From positions 65,832-129,831 of the forward strand of contig JACPVG010000004.1 of the NCBI GenBank assembly GCA_016191875.1: 64,000 bases of DNA, read 5' to 3'. The translations under genes were made by a program, and so were the position numbers. The stretch is from Chloroflexota bacterium. GTDB taxonomy: Bacteria > Chloroflexota > Anaerolineae > Anaerolineales > UBA11579. Shown here one piece after another: positions 19,682 to 27,768 of the stretch. The notes beneath the pieces are model-generated. The model ran no database searches. It had not been told where the DNA came from and worked only from the letters and a program-made list of their open reading frames with translations. The first letter of the stretch is position 1, and every line of letters starts with the position of its first letter.

Positions 19682-20992
19682 TTAGGTCTCTATTTCCGCC
19701 GGCCAGCGGATGTGAATGCGCGCCCCCGCGCCGGAGGCCGCATAGATGCTGACCGAAGCGTTAATGATGGCGGCGCGCTCGTACAGGCCCGCCAGGCCGT
19801 AATGCAGTTGCCCGGCCAGATTCCTGCGGTCCAGCACCGGCGTGCTGTCAAAGCCGATGCCGTCGTCGTCCACCGTCAGGTCGATCTGGCCCTCGGCCAG
19901 GGTGCCGGTCACCCCCAGGAAAGTGGCCCGGCTGTGCTGCACGGAGTTTTCCCCGGCTTCCTGCACCATACGGTAGATATGGGTCTCCACTTCTTCCGGA
20001 TAGCGCACCCCGCGCTCGGCCTTCACGTTGAAGTTTATCTTGAGCGCCCGCCCGGTGCGGCCGCGCAGGTGCGCCGCCAGGCCCTCCAACCCCGCCGCCA
20101 GGCCCTGGTTCAGCATCGGCGGGCGCAGGCCGTACACCATTTCACGCAATTCTTCGCCGAGGTGCTTGAGCATCTTGCCGCCTTCGGTCAGGTCGCTGGT
20201 TTCATTGTGAATCAGGTAGGAACTGATCTGGTTCAGCACACCGTCGTGCAGTTCACGCGCCAGCCGGACGCGCTCTTCCTCCTGCGCGCTGATCAACTGG
20301 CGCGCCAGCTGGCGCAGGCGCTCGTTCTTGCGTTCCAGGTCGGCGTTGACCTCTCGATTGCGGCTGTTGGCCGACTCCAGCTGATTATAGGCCTCGCGCT
20401 GGCGCTTGAGCGTGTTGCGGGTGAACCGGTACAGATTGGCGATCAGCATCTGGTTCACGAGCATCAGGCCGAAGAACACCACGCCCGTGTAGGCCCAGTT
20501 CCAGCCGTCTTCCATCACCAGCGTATTTGGCGCAAGCGTCTCCGCCAGATATCCTGAAGCCGCCAGGTAGCCGAAGGCCGAGTGGATGAGCGTGCTGACA
20601 GCCACCGCCGCCCAACCGGCCCCCAGGCCGATCAGGATGGTCGCCATGATCGGTATGGCCAGGGCGTAGACCCGCCCGTCGCTCATCAGGCCTGCCCGCA
20701 GGTTCCCAATGATGCCGCCCCCAAGATACATCAACGTCAACATGACCACTGCCTTCGCCGTGTTGCCGGTGCGCTTCTGCAACACGGCGGCTGCAATGGC
20801 GAGGTAAAAGCCCGCCCACAGCAAGCCGAACTGCGGGTGGCCGGTGATGAATTCGATGTAGACCGAAGAGGCGATCACGGGCAGCGCAATAATGAGGAAG
20901 GCGCGCATCATGAGCGGCGAGACGCGCGCCCGCCAGCGCACCAGCAGTTCCTCAGCGGCGATCGGCTTCAGGGGTTGTTCAGATAGGGTCAT
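19682..20992 (-). CDS. Membrane sensor histidine kinase (HisKA_3 / NarL-partner type)
   Basis: 436 residues from ATG 20992 behind GGAGG. About five or six membrane helices occupy residues 20-185, with no large periplasmic domain. A coiled coil follows, then the HisKA_3 dimerisation helix with phospho-acceptor His in RLARELHDGVLNQ and an HATPase_c domain with N-box QEAGENSVQHS and G1 box DDDGIGFD. This type pairs with LuxR/NarL regulators; the regulator gene at 21121 is divergent and adjacent. The signal is probably membrane-borne, since the sensor is built only of helices. Confidence 0.88.
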   Translation of the reverse strand: MTLSEQPLKPIAAEELLVRWRARVSPLMMRAFLIIALPVIASSVYIEFITGHPQFGLLWAGFYLAIAAAVLQKRTGNTAKAVVMLTLMYLGGGIIGNLRAGLMSDGRVYALAIPIMATILIGLGAGWAAVAVSTLIHSAFGYLAASGYLAETLAPNTLVMEDGWNWAYTGVVFFGLMLVNQMLIANLYRFTRNTLKRQREAYNQLESANSRNREVNADLERKNERLRQLARQLISAQEEERVRLARELHDGVLNQISSYLIHNETSDLTEGGKMLKHLGEELREMVYGLRPPMLNQGLAAGLEGLAAHLRGRTGRALKINFNVKAERGVRYPEEVETHIYRMVQEAGENSVQHSRATFLGVTGTLAEGQIDLTVDDDGIGFDSTPVLDRRNLAGQLHYGLAGLYERAAIINASVSIYAASGAGARIHIRWPAEIET

Positions 20993-21120
20993 AGTGCCTC
21001 CGAAACTGGGCGGAACCATCCGGCCGATTCGAGGTCCAGAATTTCTCGAAACCGAACCGCTCACCTTATAATTGTAGCGTTGCCTAACGATTAATCAACC
21101 GCTTTCCTGCACCCGCCTTC

Positions 21121-21804
21121 ATGCGCAAAGCCAAGACTCCCGCGACGATCTGCGTCGCCGCCGCCGATGACCACCCCTACATGCTGGATGGTTACCGTCA
21201 GCGCTTGGAGAACCAACCCGGCCTGGAACTGGTCGCCACCTGCCGCACCGGCGAGGAGATGCCAGCCATGCTTGCCGCTCAGCCGGTGGACCTGCTCATC
21301 GCTGACATCGAACTGCCTACTTCGGAGGCCAACCCGCGCCCCTATGAAACGCTGGTCAAGATCGCCGAACTGACCGGCCGGTATCCGTCGCTGGATGTGC
21401 TGGTCATCTCCTACCACAACCCGCTGGTGATGATGAACGCCGCCCTGGACGCCGGCGCCAGCGGCTACATCCAGAAAGACGACATGTACGCCTACGACCA
21501 CCTGGCGCAGATCATTCGCCAGATTAAAGCCGGCGAGACCTATTTTCCCCACGCATACCTGGATAAGGGGCTGGCGGAGGGTGCCAGCCCGCGCAACCTG
21601 CTTTCGCCGCGCCAGATTGAGGTCATGGCGATTCTGGCAGTCCATCCAGAGATGACCACTCAGCGCATCGCCCAGTTGCTGAGCCTGCGGCCCCCTACCG
21701 TGCGCAACATCCTCTCGCACACCTACCTGCGGCTGGGGGTCACCAACCGCGCCAGCGCCCTGATGCGCGCCCGCGAGTTGGGCCTGCTCGATTCGCTGGG
21801 CTGA
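21121..21804 (+). CDS. LuxR/NarL-family response regulator
   Basis: 227 residues. A receiver domain has the acidic pair in AADDHP, phospho-acceptor Asp in LLIADIELP, and the Lys of YIQKDD. The LuxR helix-turn-helix covers LSPRQIEVMAILAV through TVRNILSHTYLRLG. It is divergent from the kinase with 128 bases between starts; TATAAT at 21067-21072 could serve this gene. No clear ribosome site precedes the ATG. The acceptor loop is longer than usual (IELPTSEANPRPYE). Confidence 0.88.
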   Translation: MRKAKTPATICVAAADDHPYMLDGYRQRLENQPGLELVATCRTGEEMPAMLAAQPVDLLIADIELPTSEANPRPYETLVKIAELTGRYPSLDVLVISYHNPLVMMNAALDAGASGYIQKDDMYAYDHLAQIIRQIKAGETYFPHAYLDKGLAEGASPRNLLSPRQIEVMAILAVHPEMTTQRIAQLLSLRPPTVRNILSHTYLRLGVTNRASALMRARELGLLDSLG

Positions 21805-21867
21805 AGTCTCATCTGCCCGTAAGGTCGCAAGCCGGTCCGTTCTTGTAGAATCGAACTGGAGAACGCC

Positions 21868-22332
21868 ATGCACCCTGAAGCCGAACAACTGATTCGAGAG
21901 CTGGACCAATCCCGCGCCCGCATCCAGGCTGTGTTGGACCGCATCCAACCGGGGCAGGAGATCTACCCGGGCTGGACCAAGCGCGAATTCGTCGCCCACG
22001 TGGCCGGCTGGGACGACGCCACCATCCTGGCGATTCGTGACTTCGTGGATGGCCGTCAGCCCAAGGAGACCCCAGCCCGTAAGGGCATTGACTTCTACAA
22101 CGCCCATTCAGTGGAGACGCGCGTGGAACTGGACCTCGACCACATCACGCGCGAATACCACCACAACCGTGCCCTGCTCAAGCAGGCGTTGGCCGAGGCG
22201 CCGTACGACAGGTTCGGCATCCGTTTCCAGTTCCCCTGGCAGGGCGGCGGGGATATCCGCGCCATCGTGGAGATCATGATTCACCACGAGCACGAACACG
22301 CCGAGGACCTGGAAAAACTGTTCCCGGCCTGA
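21868..22332 (+). CDS. DinB-superfamily protein
   Basis: 154-residue four-helix protein. FVAHVAGWDD near residue 45 and MIHHEHEHAEDLEKL near the C-terminus supply the three His ligands of the DinB/YfiT metal site. Members are thiol- or metal-dependent transferases and many are uncharacterised. TAGAAT at about 21846 and GGAG before the ATG give it its own start signals. Confidence 0.75.
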   Translation: MHPEAEQLIRELDQSRARIQAVLDRIQPGQEIYPGWTKREFVAHVAGWDDATILAIRDFVDGRQPKETPARKGIDFYNAHSVETRVELDLDHITREYHHNRALLKQALAEAPYDRFGIRFQFPWQGGGDIRAIVEIMIHHEHEHAEDLEKLFPA

Positions 22333-22430
22333 GGCGCTCAAACCGGCTTTTTCGGGCCGTTCCCCGATTCTGGACTACAATTCATCCGGTCATCCCGCCG
22401 GCCCGTTCGTTCCTGTATGGAGAAACGAAC

Positions 22431-23264
22431 ATGGGTCTCTTTGAGGTGCTTGCAGCGGCGCTCGCCTGGTTTGCCCAGCGGCTGGTCGCCCTCCCCGGTT
22501 GGCTTGAATCCATCCTGCTCGACCTGATCGCCGCGGCGCTGTTCAGCGGCCTGATTCTGGCCGCCCCGGAAACCCGCCGCCTGCGCCTGCGGCGGTTCCT
22601 GCGCCTGCCGGCGGGTGAGAAGTTCGATGTGGTTTGCTCCGCCATCGCCCCGGAAGCCAGTTCGCCGTTCTACCGCCGCCCAACCACCGGCTACGGCGAA
22701 CTGCTGGCGCTGGCCAACCTGTTGGAACTATTCACCTACATCTACCGCAGCAGCGAGAAGATCGACATCATCCGCCTGAGCGCAGAACGCCACTACCCTA
22801 ATTACCGCCTGAGCAACAACATCATCACAGTGGGCGGGGCTTCCCACAACCAGGTGACGCGTTTCTTCAAGAACGAACTGGCGGGGCGCCTGGTCTTCCA
22901 GACCGTTGACGAGCCGGAGGAAGCTCCCGACCGCGACTACTATTATCTCGACCGGCGCAACCAACAGGAATACCGCGCCGAGCGCGACAATGAAGGCAAT
23001 CTGACGTTGGATTACGGCCTGATCACCAAAGCCCGCAACCCGCTCAACCCAGAACACAGCCTGCTGTATGTGGGCGGGCTGCACACCTTCGGCCTGGCAG
23101 GCTCCGGCGTGTTCCTGCAACCGCTCACGTTGCGCAAGCATCTGAAGCGCTTGGACGGCCTGCGCGACCCGGAATTTCAGATTCTGCTCAAAGTGCGGGT
23201 GCGCGGGTATGATGTCTTCGTGGAATTCCTCGACTACGTGACGCTCGAACCGGAGGGCGGGTGA
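22431..23264 (+). CDS. Membrane-anchored protein of unknown function
   Basis: 277 residues. A hydrophobic N-terminal region (about 1-45) contains one or two membrane helices, followed by a basic stretch RRLRLRRFLRLP. The soluble part has alternating alpha/beta character with IITVGGASHNQVTRFF, then LLYVGGLHTFG. The paired GG-x-x-x-N and GG-x-x-T elements suggest a Rossmann-like sensor fold, but I cannot place the family. It overlaps the HAD gene by four bases (GTGA), so the two are translationally coupled. Confidence 0.6.
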   Translation: MGLFEVLAAALAWFAQRLVALPGWLESILLDLIAAALFSGLILAAPETRRLRLRRFLRLPAGEKFDVVCSAIAPEASSPFYRRPTTGYGELLALANLLELFTYIYRSSEKIDIIRLSAERHYPNYRLSNNIITVGGASHNQVTRFFKNELAGRLVFQTVDEPEEAPDRDYYYLDRRNQQEYRAERDNEGNLTLDYGLITKARNPLNPEHSLLYVGGLHTFGLAGSGVFLQPLTLRKHLKRLDGLRDPEFQILLKVRVRGYDVFVEFLDYVTLEPEGG

Positions 23265-23971
23265 AGGGCGAAATCCGCGCCGTTTGTTTCGACATCGGCG
23301 ATGTGATGCTGCCCGCCACACGCCTGCGCCAGGCAGCGGTGGAAGCCGCCGCGGGGGAACTGGCCGATGCCGGGCGGCTGGGCGCGCCGATCGAGCTCTT
23401 TATGGCCGCCTATGCTCAGGCCGATCCGCGCTTCGAGGGCCTTCACATCAACCACCTGTTCTCTCATCCGGACATCGCCGCCGAAGCCTTCCGGCTGGCA
23501 GGGGCGGAAGCCAGCCCTGAGCAGATCGCCGCGTACCTGGCCGCCCACCGGCGACACGTGCTGGCCGGCATCCAGCCGGATGAGTCTCTTACGAACACGC
23601 TTGATTATTTGAAAGCCAAAGGCTACCGGCTGGCGGTCATCAGCAACGGCACGCGCGAACACCAGCGCCTGACGCTCGAGCGCATGGGCGTGGCCGGCTA
23701 CTTTGAGGTCATTTCCATTTCGGAGGAAGTGGGCATCGCCAAGCCCGCGCGCTACTTGTTCACGCGCACGCTGGAGCAACTGGACACGCCGCCCGGCGCG
23801 GCGCTGATGGTGGGTGACGACCTGGTCAACGATATCGCCCCGGCCAAACTACTGGGGATGCGCACCGCCCTCTTCCTCGGTCACATCCCCGCGCCGGAAG
23901 GCCTGGACCTGTTCCTCCCGCTGATCGACGCACAGGTCGAAGACTTCGCCGCCCTGGCGCGCCTGCTGTAG
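23261..23971 (+). CDS. HAD-superfamily hydrolase
   Basis: 236 residues, GTG start overlapping the previous stop. Motif I is VCFDIGDVML: the nucleophile Asp is present but the residue two positions on is Gly, as in YihX-like members, rather than the usual Asp. Motif II is VISNGT, motif III Lys in IAKPARYLF, motif IV VGDDLVNDI. A helical cap (C1 type) lies between motifs I and II. It probably removes phosphate from a small metabolite; substrate unknown. Confidence 0.82.
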   Translation: MKGEIRAVCFDIGDVMLPATRLRQAAVEAAAGELADAGRLGAPIELFMAAYAQADPRFEGLHINHLFSHPDIAAEAFRLAGAEASPEQIAAYLAAHRRHVLAGIQPDESLTNTLDYLKAKGYRLAVISNGTREHQRLTLERMGVAGYFEVISISEEVGIAKPARYLFTRTLEQLDTPPGAALMVGDDLVNDIAPAKLLGMRTALFLGHIPAPEGLDLFLPLIDAQVEDFAALARLL

Positions 23972-23991
23972 CCTGGCTTGCCCCGCCGGGT

Positions 23992-24321
23992 TCAGACCGC
24001 GGTGTGTTCCTGTTGGTATGTGCTGGCCGCGAACAGCGCCGCGATGATGAACGGCGAGCCGGCCACCAGCCAGACGTAGCCAAACTGGGCCAGGAAGATG
24101 ATGCCCACCGTGGCGTAGAGCAGCGCGCCGAGCGCATCCTTGCGCCAACCCAGCGCCAGGGCGACGATCATCATCAGGCTGGGAATCAGATGCATGAACA
24201 AGCCGACGACCGTTTCCCAGAAAGTGTAGCCTTGCCCGAAGATGTCCAGCGCGAATACGCTGATGAAGAGGATGAACAGGATTCCCAGCACCCTCGGCGA
24301 CCAATACAGAAATTCTCGCAT
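23992..24321 (-). CDS. Small membrane protein with three or four helices
   Basis: 109 residues, mostly hydrophobic: WSPRVLGILFILFISVFALD, FMHLIPSLMMIVALALGW, ALLYATVGIIFLAQFGYVWL and a last short helix. GGGAGG precedes the ATG. The pattern resembles a family of small membrane proteins in many bacteria without assigned function. Confidence 0.65.
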   Translation of the reverse strand: MREFLYWSPRVLGILFILFISVFALDIFGQGYTFWETVVGLFMHLIPSLMMIVALALGWRKDALGALLYATVGIIFLAQFGYVWLVAGSPFIIAALFAASTYQQEHTAV

Positions 24322-24413
24322 TTCTGCCTCCCGGCTTGCGGGAAGGTTAGACCCCCATAGCCATTCTACAGCGGAATGGACGCGGAATCCAGCCGCCGGC
24401 TGCTCCTCAGCCC

Positions 24414-25502
24414 CTATGGCGCTTCGCTCTGCACCCCGCCTTCGTAAGAAAACCCGAAGGCGGTCACCGTCACCGGGTGGTAATCGATGCCCACGCTCTC
24501 GGCCCGCAGCGTGTGCGCCCCGGGGTCAAAACCACTGATCTCGACGTAGCCGCCATGCCGCCCGCCGTAGCTCCAGATGGCGGCGGTGTTCCCGCGCCAC
24601 ACTTCCACGCCATCGAACAGCACCCGCGCCCAGCCGGTCGGCGGGTCGCCCAGGAACTGCACGCCGATGGCCGCGAACGGCTTGCCGGTCGTCGCTTCGA
24701 TCCAGTCGTTGATGCCCCACAGGACGCGCGTCAGGCCGTAGGGGATGCTCTCCAGGCTGGCCGCAATGGCGATGCCCGGCGGGGGCGAAGCCGCATTGGA
24801 CTCGACGTACACGTCCGGCGGCACAGGGTACTTGCGGCTGTCGCCGGGGTGGACGATGACCGTGAGCGTGCCGGGGTCGGGCGCGGGCGTGAGGGCGATC
24901 AGCGCTTCGGCGTCCTCACAGCCGCGCGGTTTATGCCAGTGGTCGGATGTGCCGATCAGGTCGTGCCACGGCTGGCAGGATTCCCATGCCTGTTGGCTGA
25001 GGTTCTGGCCGCGCAGGTTAATCGAACAGGCATCGGAAACGACCTCCAGTGAAAGCGTTTTCAGGTCGCGCTGCCAGCGGTATTCGCCAACATCCTCCGG
25101 GCAATAGGGGTCGTTAAAGATGAACAGCCGGTCGCCTTCAATGGAATAGGAGGCGATGCTGCGCCAGCCGGTCACGTCATAATAGATGCGCAGGATGCCG
25201 TTGTCGAAAGATAGTTTCCAGATGCCGCCGCCGGGGCGGTAATCGGCGCAGCGCAGACAGCGCCACCACTGCGGCTCGGAGAGGTCAAGTTTGGAATACA
25301 CACCATCGATCTCGGCTCGCTCAGCGGGCGGCAGCGGCCGGGTAAGCGGCTCGGGGGTGCGTTCCAGCAGTCCCAGCCAGACATCCGTTGGGGTGGGTGT
25401 TACAGCGGGTGCGGCCGGCTCAGCAGGCGCCGTCCCGGCCCGGCTGGCGCAGGCGGCCAGCAGCAGGCAAAACGAAACCAGGAGCGGCATAGATCGCTTC
25501 AT
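24414..25502 (-). CDS. Lipoprotein with C-terminal carbohydrate-binding-like beta domain
   Basis: 362 residues. Signal peptide with LLLAACAS lipobox, then an Ala/Pro/Thr linker. A middle domain has four or more Cys (CLRCADY, DPYCPEDVG, CSINLRG) that could form disulfides. The last 150 residues form a beta-sandwich (FDGVEVWRGNTAAIW, GYVEISGFDPGAHTLRAES) resembling carbohydrate-binding or fibronectin-like modules. No enzymatic motif is visible. Surface-exposed; ligand unknown. Confidence 0.65.
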   Translation of the reverse strand: MKRSMPLLVSFCLLLAACASRAGTAPAEPAAPAVTPTPTDVWLGLLERTPEPLTRPLPPAERAEIDGVYSKLDLSEPQWWRCLRCADYRPGGGIWKLSFDNGILRIYYDVTGWRSIASYSIEGDRLFIFNDPYCPEDVGEYRWQRDLKTLSLEVVSDACSINLRGQNLSQQAWESCQPWHDLIGTSDHWHKPRGCEDAEALIALTPAPDPGTLTVIVHPGDSRKYPVPPDVYVESNAASPPPGIAIAASLESIPYGLTRVLWGINDWIEATTGKPFAAIGVQFLGDPPTGWARVLFDGVEVWRGNTAAIWSYGGRHGGYVEISGFDPGAHTLRAESVGIDYHPVTVTAFGFSYEGGVQSEAP

Positions 25503-25523
25503 CGTCAGGCCTTTTGTGAGCGT

Positions 25524-26021
25524 TCAGATTTCGAGCGGCTGCCCATTCAGGAAGTGCTTATACACCGGGCGGGCGCCGTCACGCAGCGCGGCCTCGGCGA
25601 AGCACATGCGGTGCGCCAGGCGGTAGAGTTCGCAAATGTCCTCGGCCGGGTGCTCCGATTCGAGTGAGAGTTCCACTTCCCAGGAGTCGCAGAAACCCTG
25701 CTTGGTGCCGGCCAGCACCGAGCCTTCCTCATGGAAGCGCACCCGCGCCCTGACCTGCTCGCCCTGAATGGCGATCTTCTTCATCTTCGAGACCTGGGTG
25801 ACCTGCGAAAGCAGGCACAACGCCGCCCCGGCCACAAAGTAGGTCAGCGGCGTGGGGGCCGCGCCCTCGCCGCCGGGCAGGTAGTCGCCCTCATCGCTGA
25901 TGATGGCGAAACCGCCGGTCTCCGGCTGGCCGGCGATGGCCTCTTTGCGCCAGCCGCGGATGGTGCTGGTCGTGGCAAATACCTCGATGGGACGGTAGGC
26001 GCGTTCGGCGGTCTGGCTCAT
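25524..26021 (-). CDS. OsmC/Ohr-family protein
   Basis: 165 residues from ATG 26021 (GGAG upstream). The fold is recognised from GEGAAPTPLTYFVAGAALCL (substrate helix with the first Cys) and AHRMCFAEAAL (second Cys). These two cysteines are the peroxidatic pair of OsmC/Ohr thiol peroxidases, which reduce organic hydroperoxides; the Arg that activates the first Cys cannot be pinned down here. Sits with the zinc-ribbon gene upstream in the same direction. Confidence 0.8.
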   Translation of the reverse strand: MSQTAERAYRPIEVFATTSTIRGWRKEAIAGQPETGGFAIISDEGDYLPGGEGAAPTPLTYFVAGAALCLLSQVTQVSKMKKIAIQGEQVRARVRFHEEGSVLAGTKQGFCDSWEVELSLESEHPAEDICELYRLAHRMCFAEAALRDGARPVYKHFLNGQPLEI

Positions 26022-26076
26022 GACAGGCTCCGGGAACTGGAAACGGATTTGGCGCGGCGATGATACCACGCCGGGT

Positions 26077-26289
26077 CTACTGCCCCAGCACCTGCGTCAG
26101 CCGCTGCGGGTCGAGGTAGAGTTCCACGTAGCCGCAGGCCGGGCAGGCGCGCGCCGCCGCCAGCGGCACGAACTTGCCGACGAACGGGCGGGTAAGTTTG
26201 TTGGAGGCATAGTTCAGGCGGGTGCTCTCGCTGATGCTGCCTTCATCCATTTCGTGGTTGCATTTTGGGCAAGTCAGGTTCCTCAACAT
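26077..26289 (-). CDS. Zinc-ribbon protein (70 aa)
   Basis: Two Cys pairs, LTCPKCNHEM and ACPACGYVELY, about 40 residues apart, form a zinc ribbon of the kind found in many small bacterial nucleic-acid- or protein-binding proteins. AAGGAG lies seven bases before the ATG. It is 55 bases upstream of the OsmC gene on the same strand, so the two may form an operon. Confidence 0.7.
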   Translation of the reverse strand: MLRNLTCPKCNHEMDEGSISESTRLNYASNKLTRPFVGKFVPLAAARACPACGYVELYLDPQRLTQVLGQ

Positions 26290-26592
26290 GCAGGGACTCC
26301 TTCTTGGGTGGAACGGGGTCTTGCGGGATTGGCCGGCGGAGGCCGGTTACGCGCTGTCCGCCGCACTACCAGAATAACGGTTTTTAGGACGGCTGCGCAA
26401 TGGCCTCAAGGGTGGGTTGGCCGATAGCGTTATCGATAACGAATTCCCAGCCCGGAACGCACGCCGGGTTCTGATACTGGCGAACCTTTGCAGCCGCTTC
26501 TCCCGACTTCAGTATTGCCGGGAACGTCTTAATCTTCGCCGCCTGGCAGTTCTGGTAAAATCGGGCGAACGTGTTGTACAATGAGGTTGGCT
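26290..26592. other. Intergenic region upstream of the binding-protein/NRPS-like operon
   Basis: Contains weak -10 candidates for the forward operon (TAAAAT near 26556, TACAAT at 26577-26582) and GC-rich inverted sequence near 26330-26370. A 65-codon reverse reading frame exists (26384-26581) but has no ribosome site or recognisable product. Confidence 0.4.
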
Positions 26593-26640
26593 ATCCGCCG
26601 GGAGGGCAAAGCGCAGTTCTGTGACCCCGGCGGATTTTGA
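26593..26640 (+). promoter_or_regulatory. Leader hairpin with T-run before the operon
   Basis: Perfect 10-bp inverted repeat ATCCGCCGGG (26593-26602) and CCCGGCGGAT (26626-26635), followed by TTTTG. It lies 21 bases before the first gene. It could be an attenuator, a transcription pause or an operator. The GGAGG within the loop region makes a translated leader conceivable, but none is clear. Confidence 0.5.
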
Positions 26641-26660
26641 GTACTTAGGAGGAGGATGGT

Positions 26661-27728
26661 ATGGTTCAACGATCAATTCGTTGGTTTCTCGTCTGTTCTG
26701 TGCTGTTGACGGCTTGCGGGGGTACAGCGACCGCCACCAGCGCCCCACCGGCGCAGGCCCCGGCCACAACCGTCCCCGCCGCGCCGGAGCCCACCGAAAC
26801 TCCTGAACCCGATGTCGTCATCCTGGGTATCTCGCGGGCCTTCACCAGTCTGCCGCTCTATATCGCCCTTGAAGAGGGCTACTTCGCCGAGCAGAATATC
26901 ATCGTCGAATTCACCGAGTTCGAGCGCACCAACGATATGCTCCCGCTCCTGGCCACCGGCGACCTGGACGTGGCCACCGGCTCGCTGAACTCCTCGCTGT
27001 TCAACCTGGTGGCCCAGGAACCGGGCGTGAAGATCGCCGCCGATAAGGGCAAGGCCGTTCCCGGCACCTGCGTGAGCAACGCCGTCATCGCCCGCCGCGA
27101 CCTCATTGAATCCGGCGCCTTCGAGGATGCCCAGCGCGTCCTGTCGCTCGTTTACAGCCTCAGCCCCACCACGCCCACTTCCTACATCATGGACAGTTGG
27201 CTGCGCCAGAAACACGGGCTCAGCCTGGCCGACCTGAACTTCAACCTGCTGCCGCAGGCCGCCGTCATTGATGCCTTCAACACCGGCGCCATCGATGCGG
27301 CCGTGGTCGTCGAGCCCACCTTGAGCCAGGTGCTCCAGGCCACCGATACGGAGATCTTCCTGAGCTACGAGGGATACCTGGACAATATCTCCTCCGGCCT
27401 GGTCATATACGGCACCGGGCTGGTGGTGGAGAACCGGGAAGTGGGCCAGCGCTTCATGGTGGCTTTCCTCAAAGGCGTCCGCCAGTACCTGGAAGGCCCG
27501 ACTGACCGCAACCTGGAGATCGCATCCGCCGTCTTCGGCTTCGAGCCGGAATTCCTGCGCACTATCTGCTGGCAGTCCATGGACCCCAACGGCCGCATCG
27601 ACTACACGGCCACCCTGCCATGGCAGGAATGGGAAGTGGCCGCCGACCGCATCGACCGCATTGTGACCGAGGCAGAACTTTGGGACCCGGCCTTCGTGGA
27701 GTACGCCGTATCCGTGCTGGGCGAGTGA
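26661..27728 (+). CDS. NMT1/THI5-like substrate-binding lipoprotein, copy 1
   Basis: 355 residues. Lipobox VLLTACGG followed by a Thr/Ala/Pro linker, so it is tethered outside the membrane. The periplasmic-binding fold is of the NMT1/THI5/SsuA kind: lobe 1 begins LPLYIALEEGYFAEQNI, followed by LLATGDLDVATGSLNS, where the GDLDVA element lines the ligand pocket. ABC transporters for taurine, nitrate or pyrimidines use such proteins, but no permease or ATPase is here. AGGAGGA precedes the ATG. The gene ends 40 bases before the NRPS-like gene and has a paralogue at 30495, suggesting that the pair functions as a unit. Confidence 0.88.
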   Translation: MVQRSIRWFLVCSVLLTACGGTATATSAPPAQAPATTVPAAPEPTETPEPDVVILGISRAFTSLPLYIALEEGYFAEQNIIVEFTEFERTNDMLPLLATGDLDVATGSLNSSLFNLVAQEPGVKIAADKGKAVPGTCVSNAVIARRDLIESGAFEDAQRVLSLVYSLSPTTPTSYIMDSWLRQKHGLSLADLNFNLLPQAAVIDAFNTGAIDAAVVVEPTLSQVLQATDTEIFLSYEGYLDNISSGLVIYGTGLVVENREVGQRFMVAFLKGVRQYLEGPTDRNLEIASAVFGFEPEFLRTICWQSMDPNGRIDYTATLPWQEWEVAADRIDRIVTEAELWDPAFVEYAVSVLGE

Positions 27729-27768
27729 CGCCCGCCGGGAACGGACACGCTCGCGGCCTGCGCTATCC

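Noticed and set aside
26384-26581. 65-codon reverse frame upstream of the operon
   Set aside because: No ribosome site, no recognisable sequence features, and it overlaps the probable promoter region.
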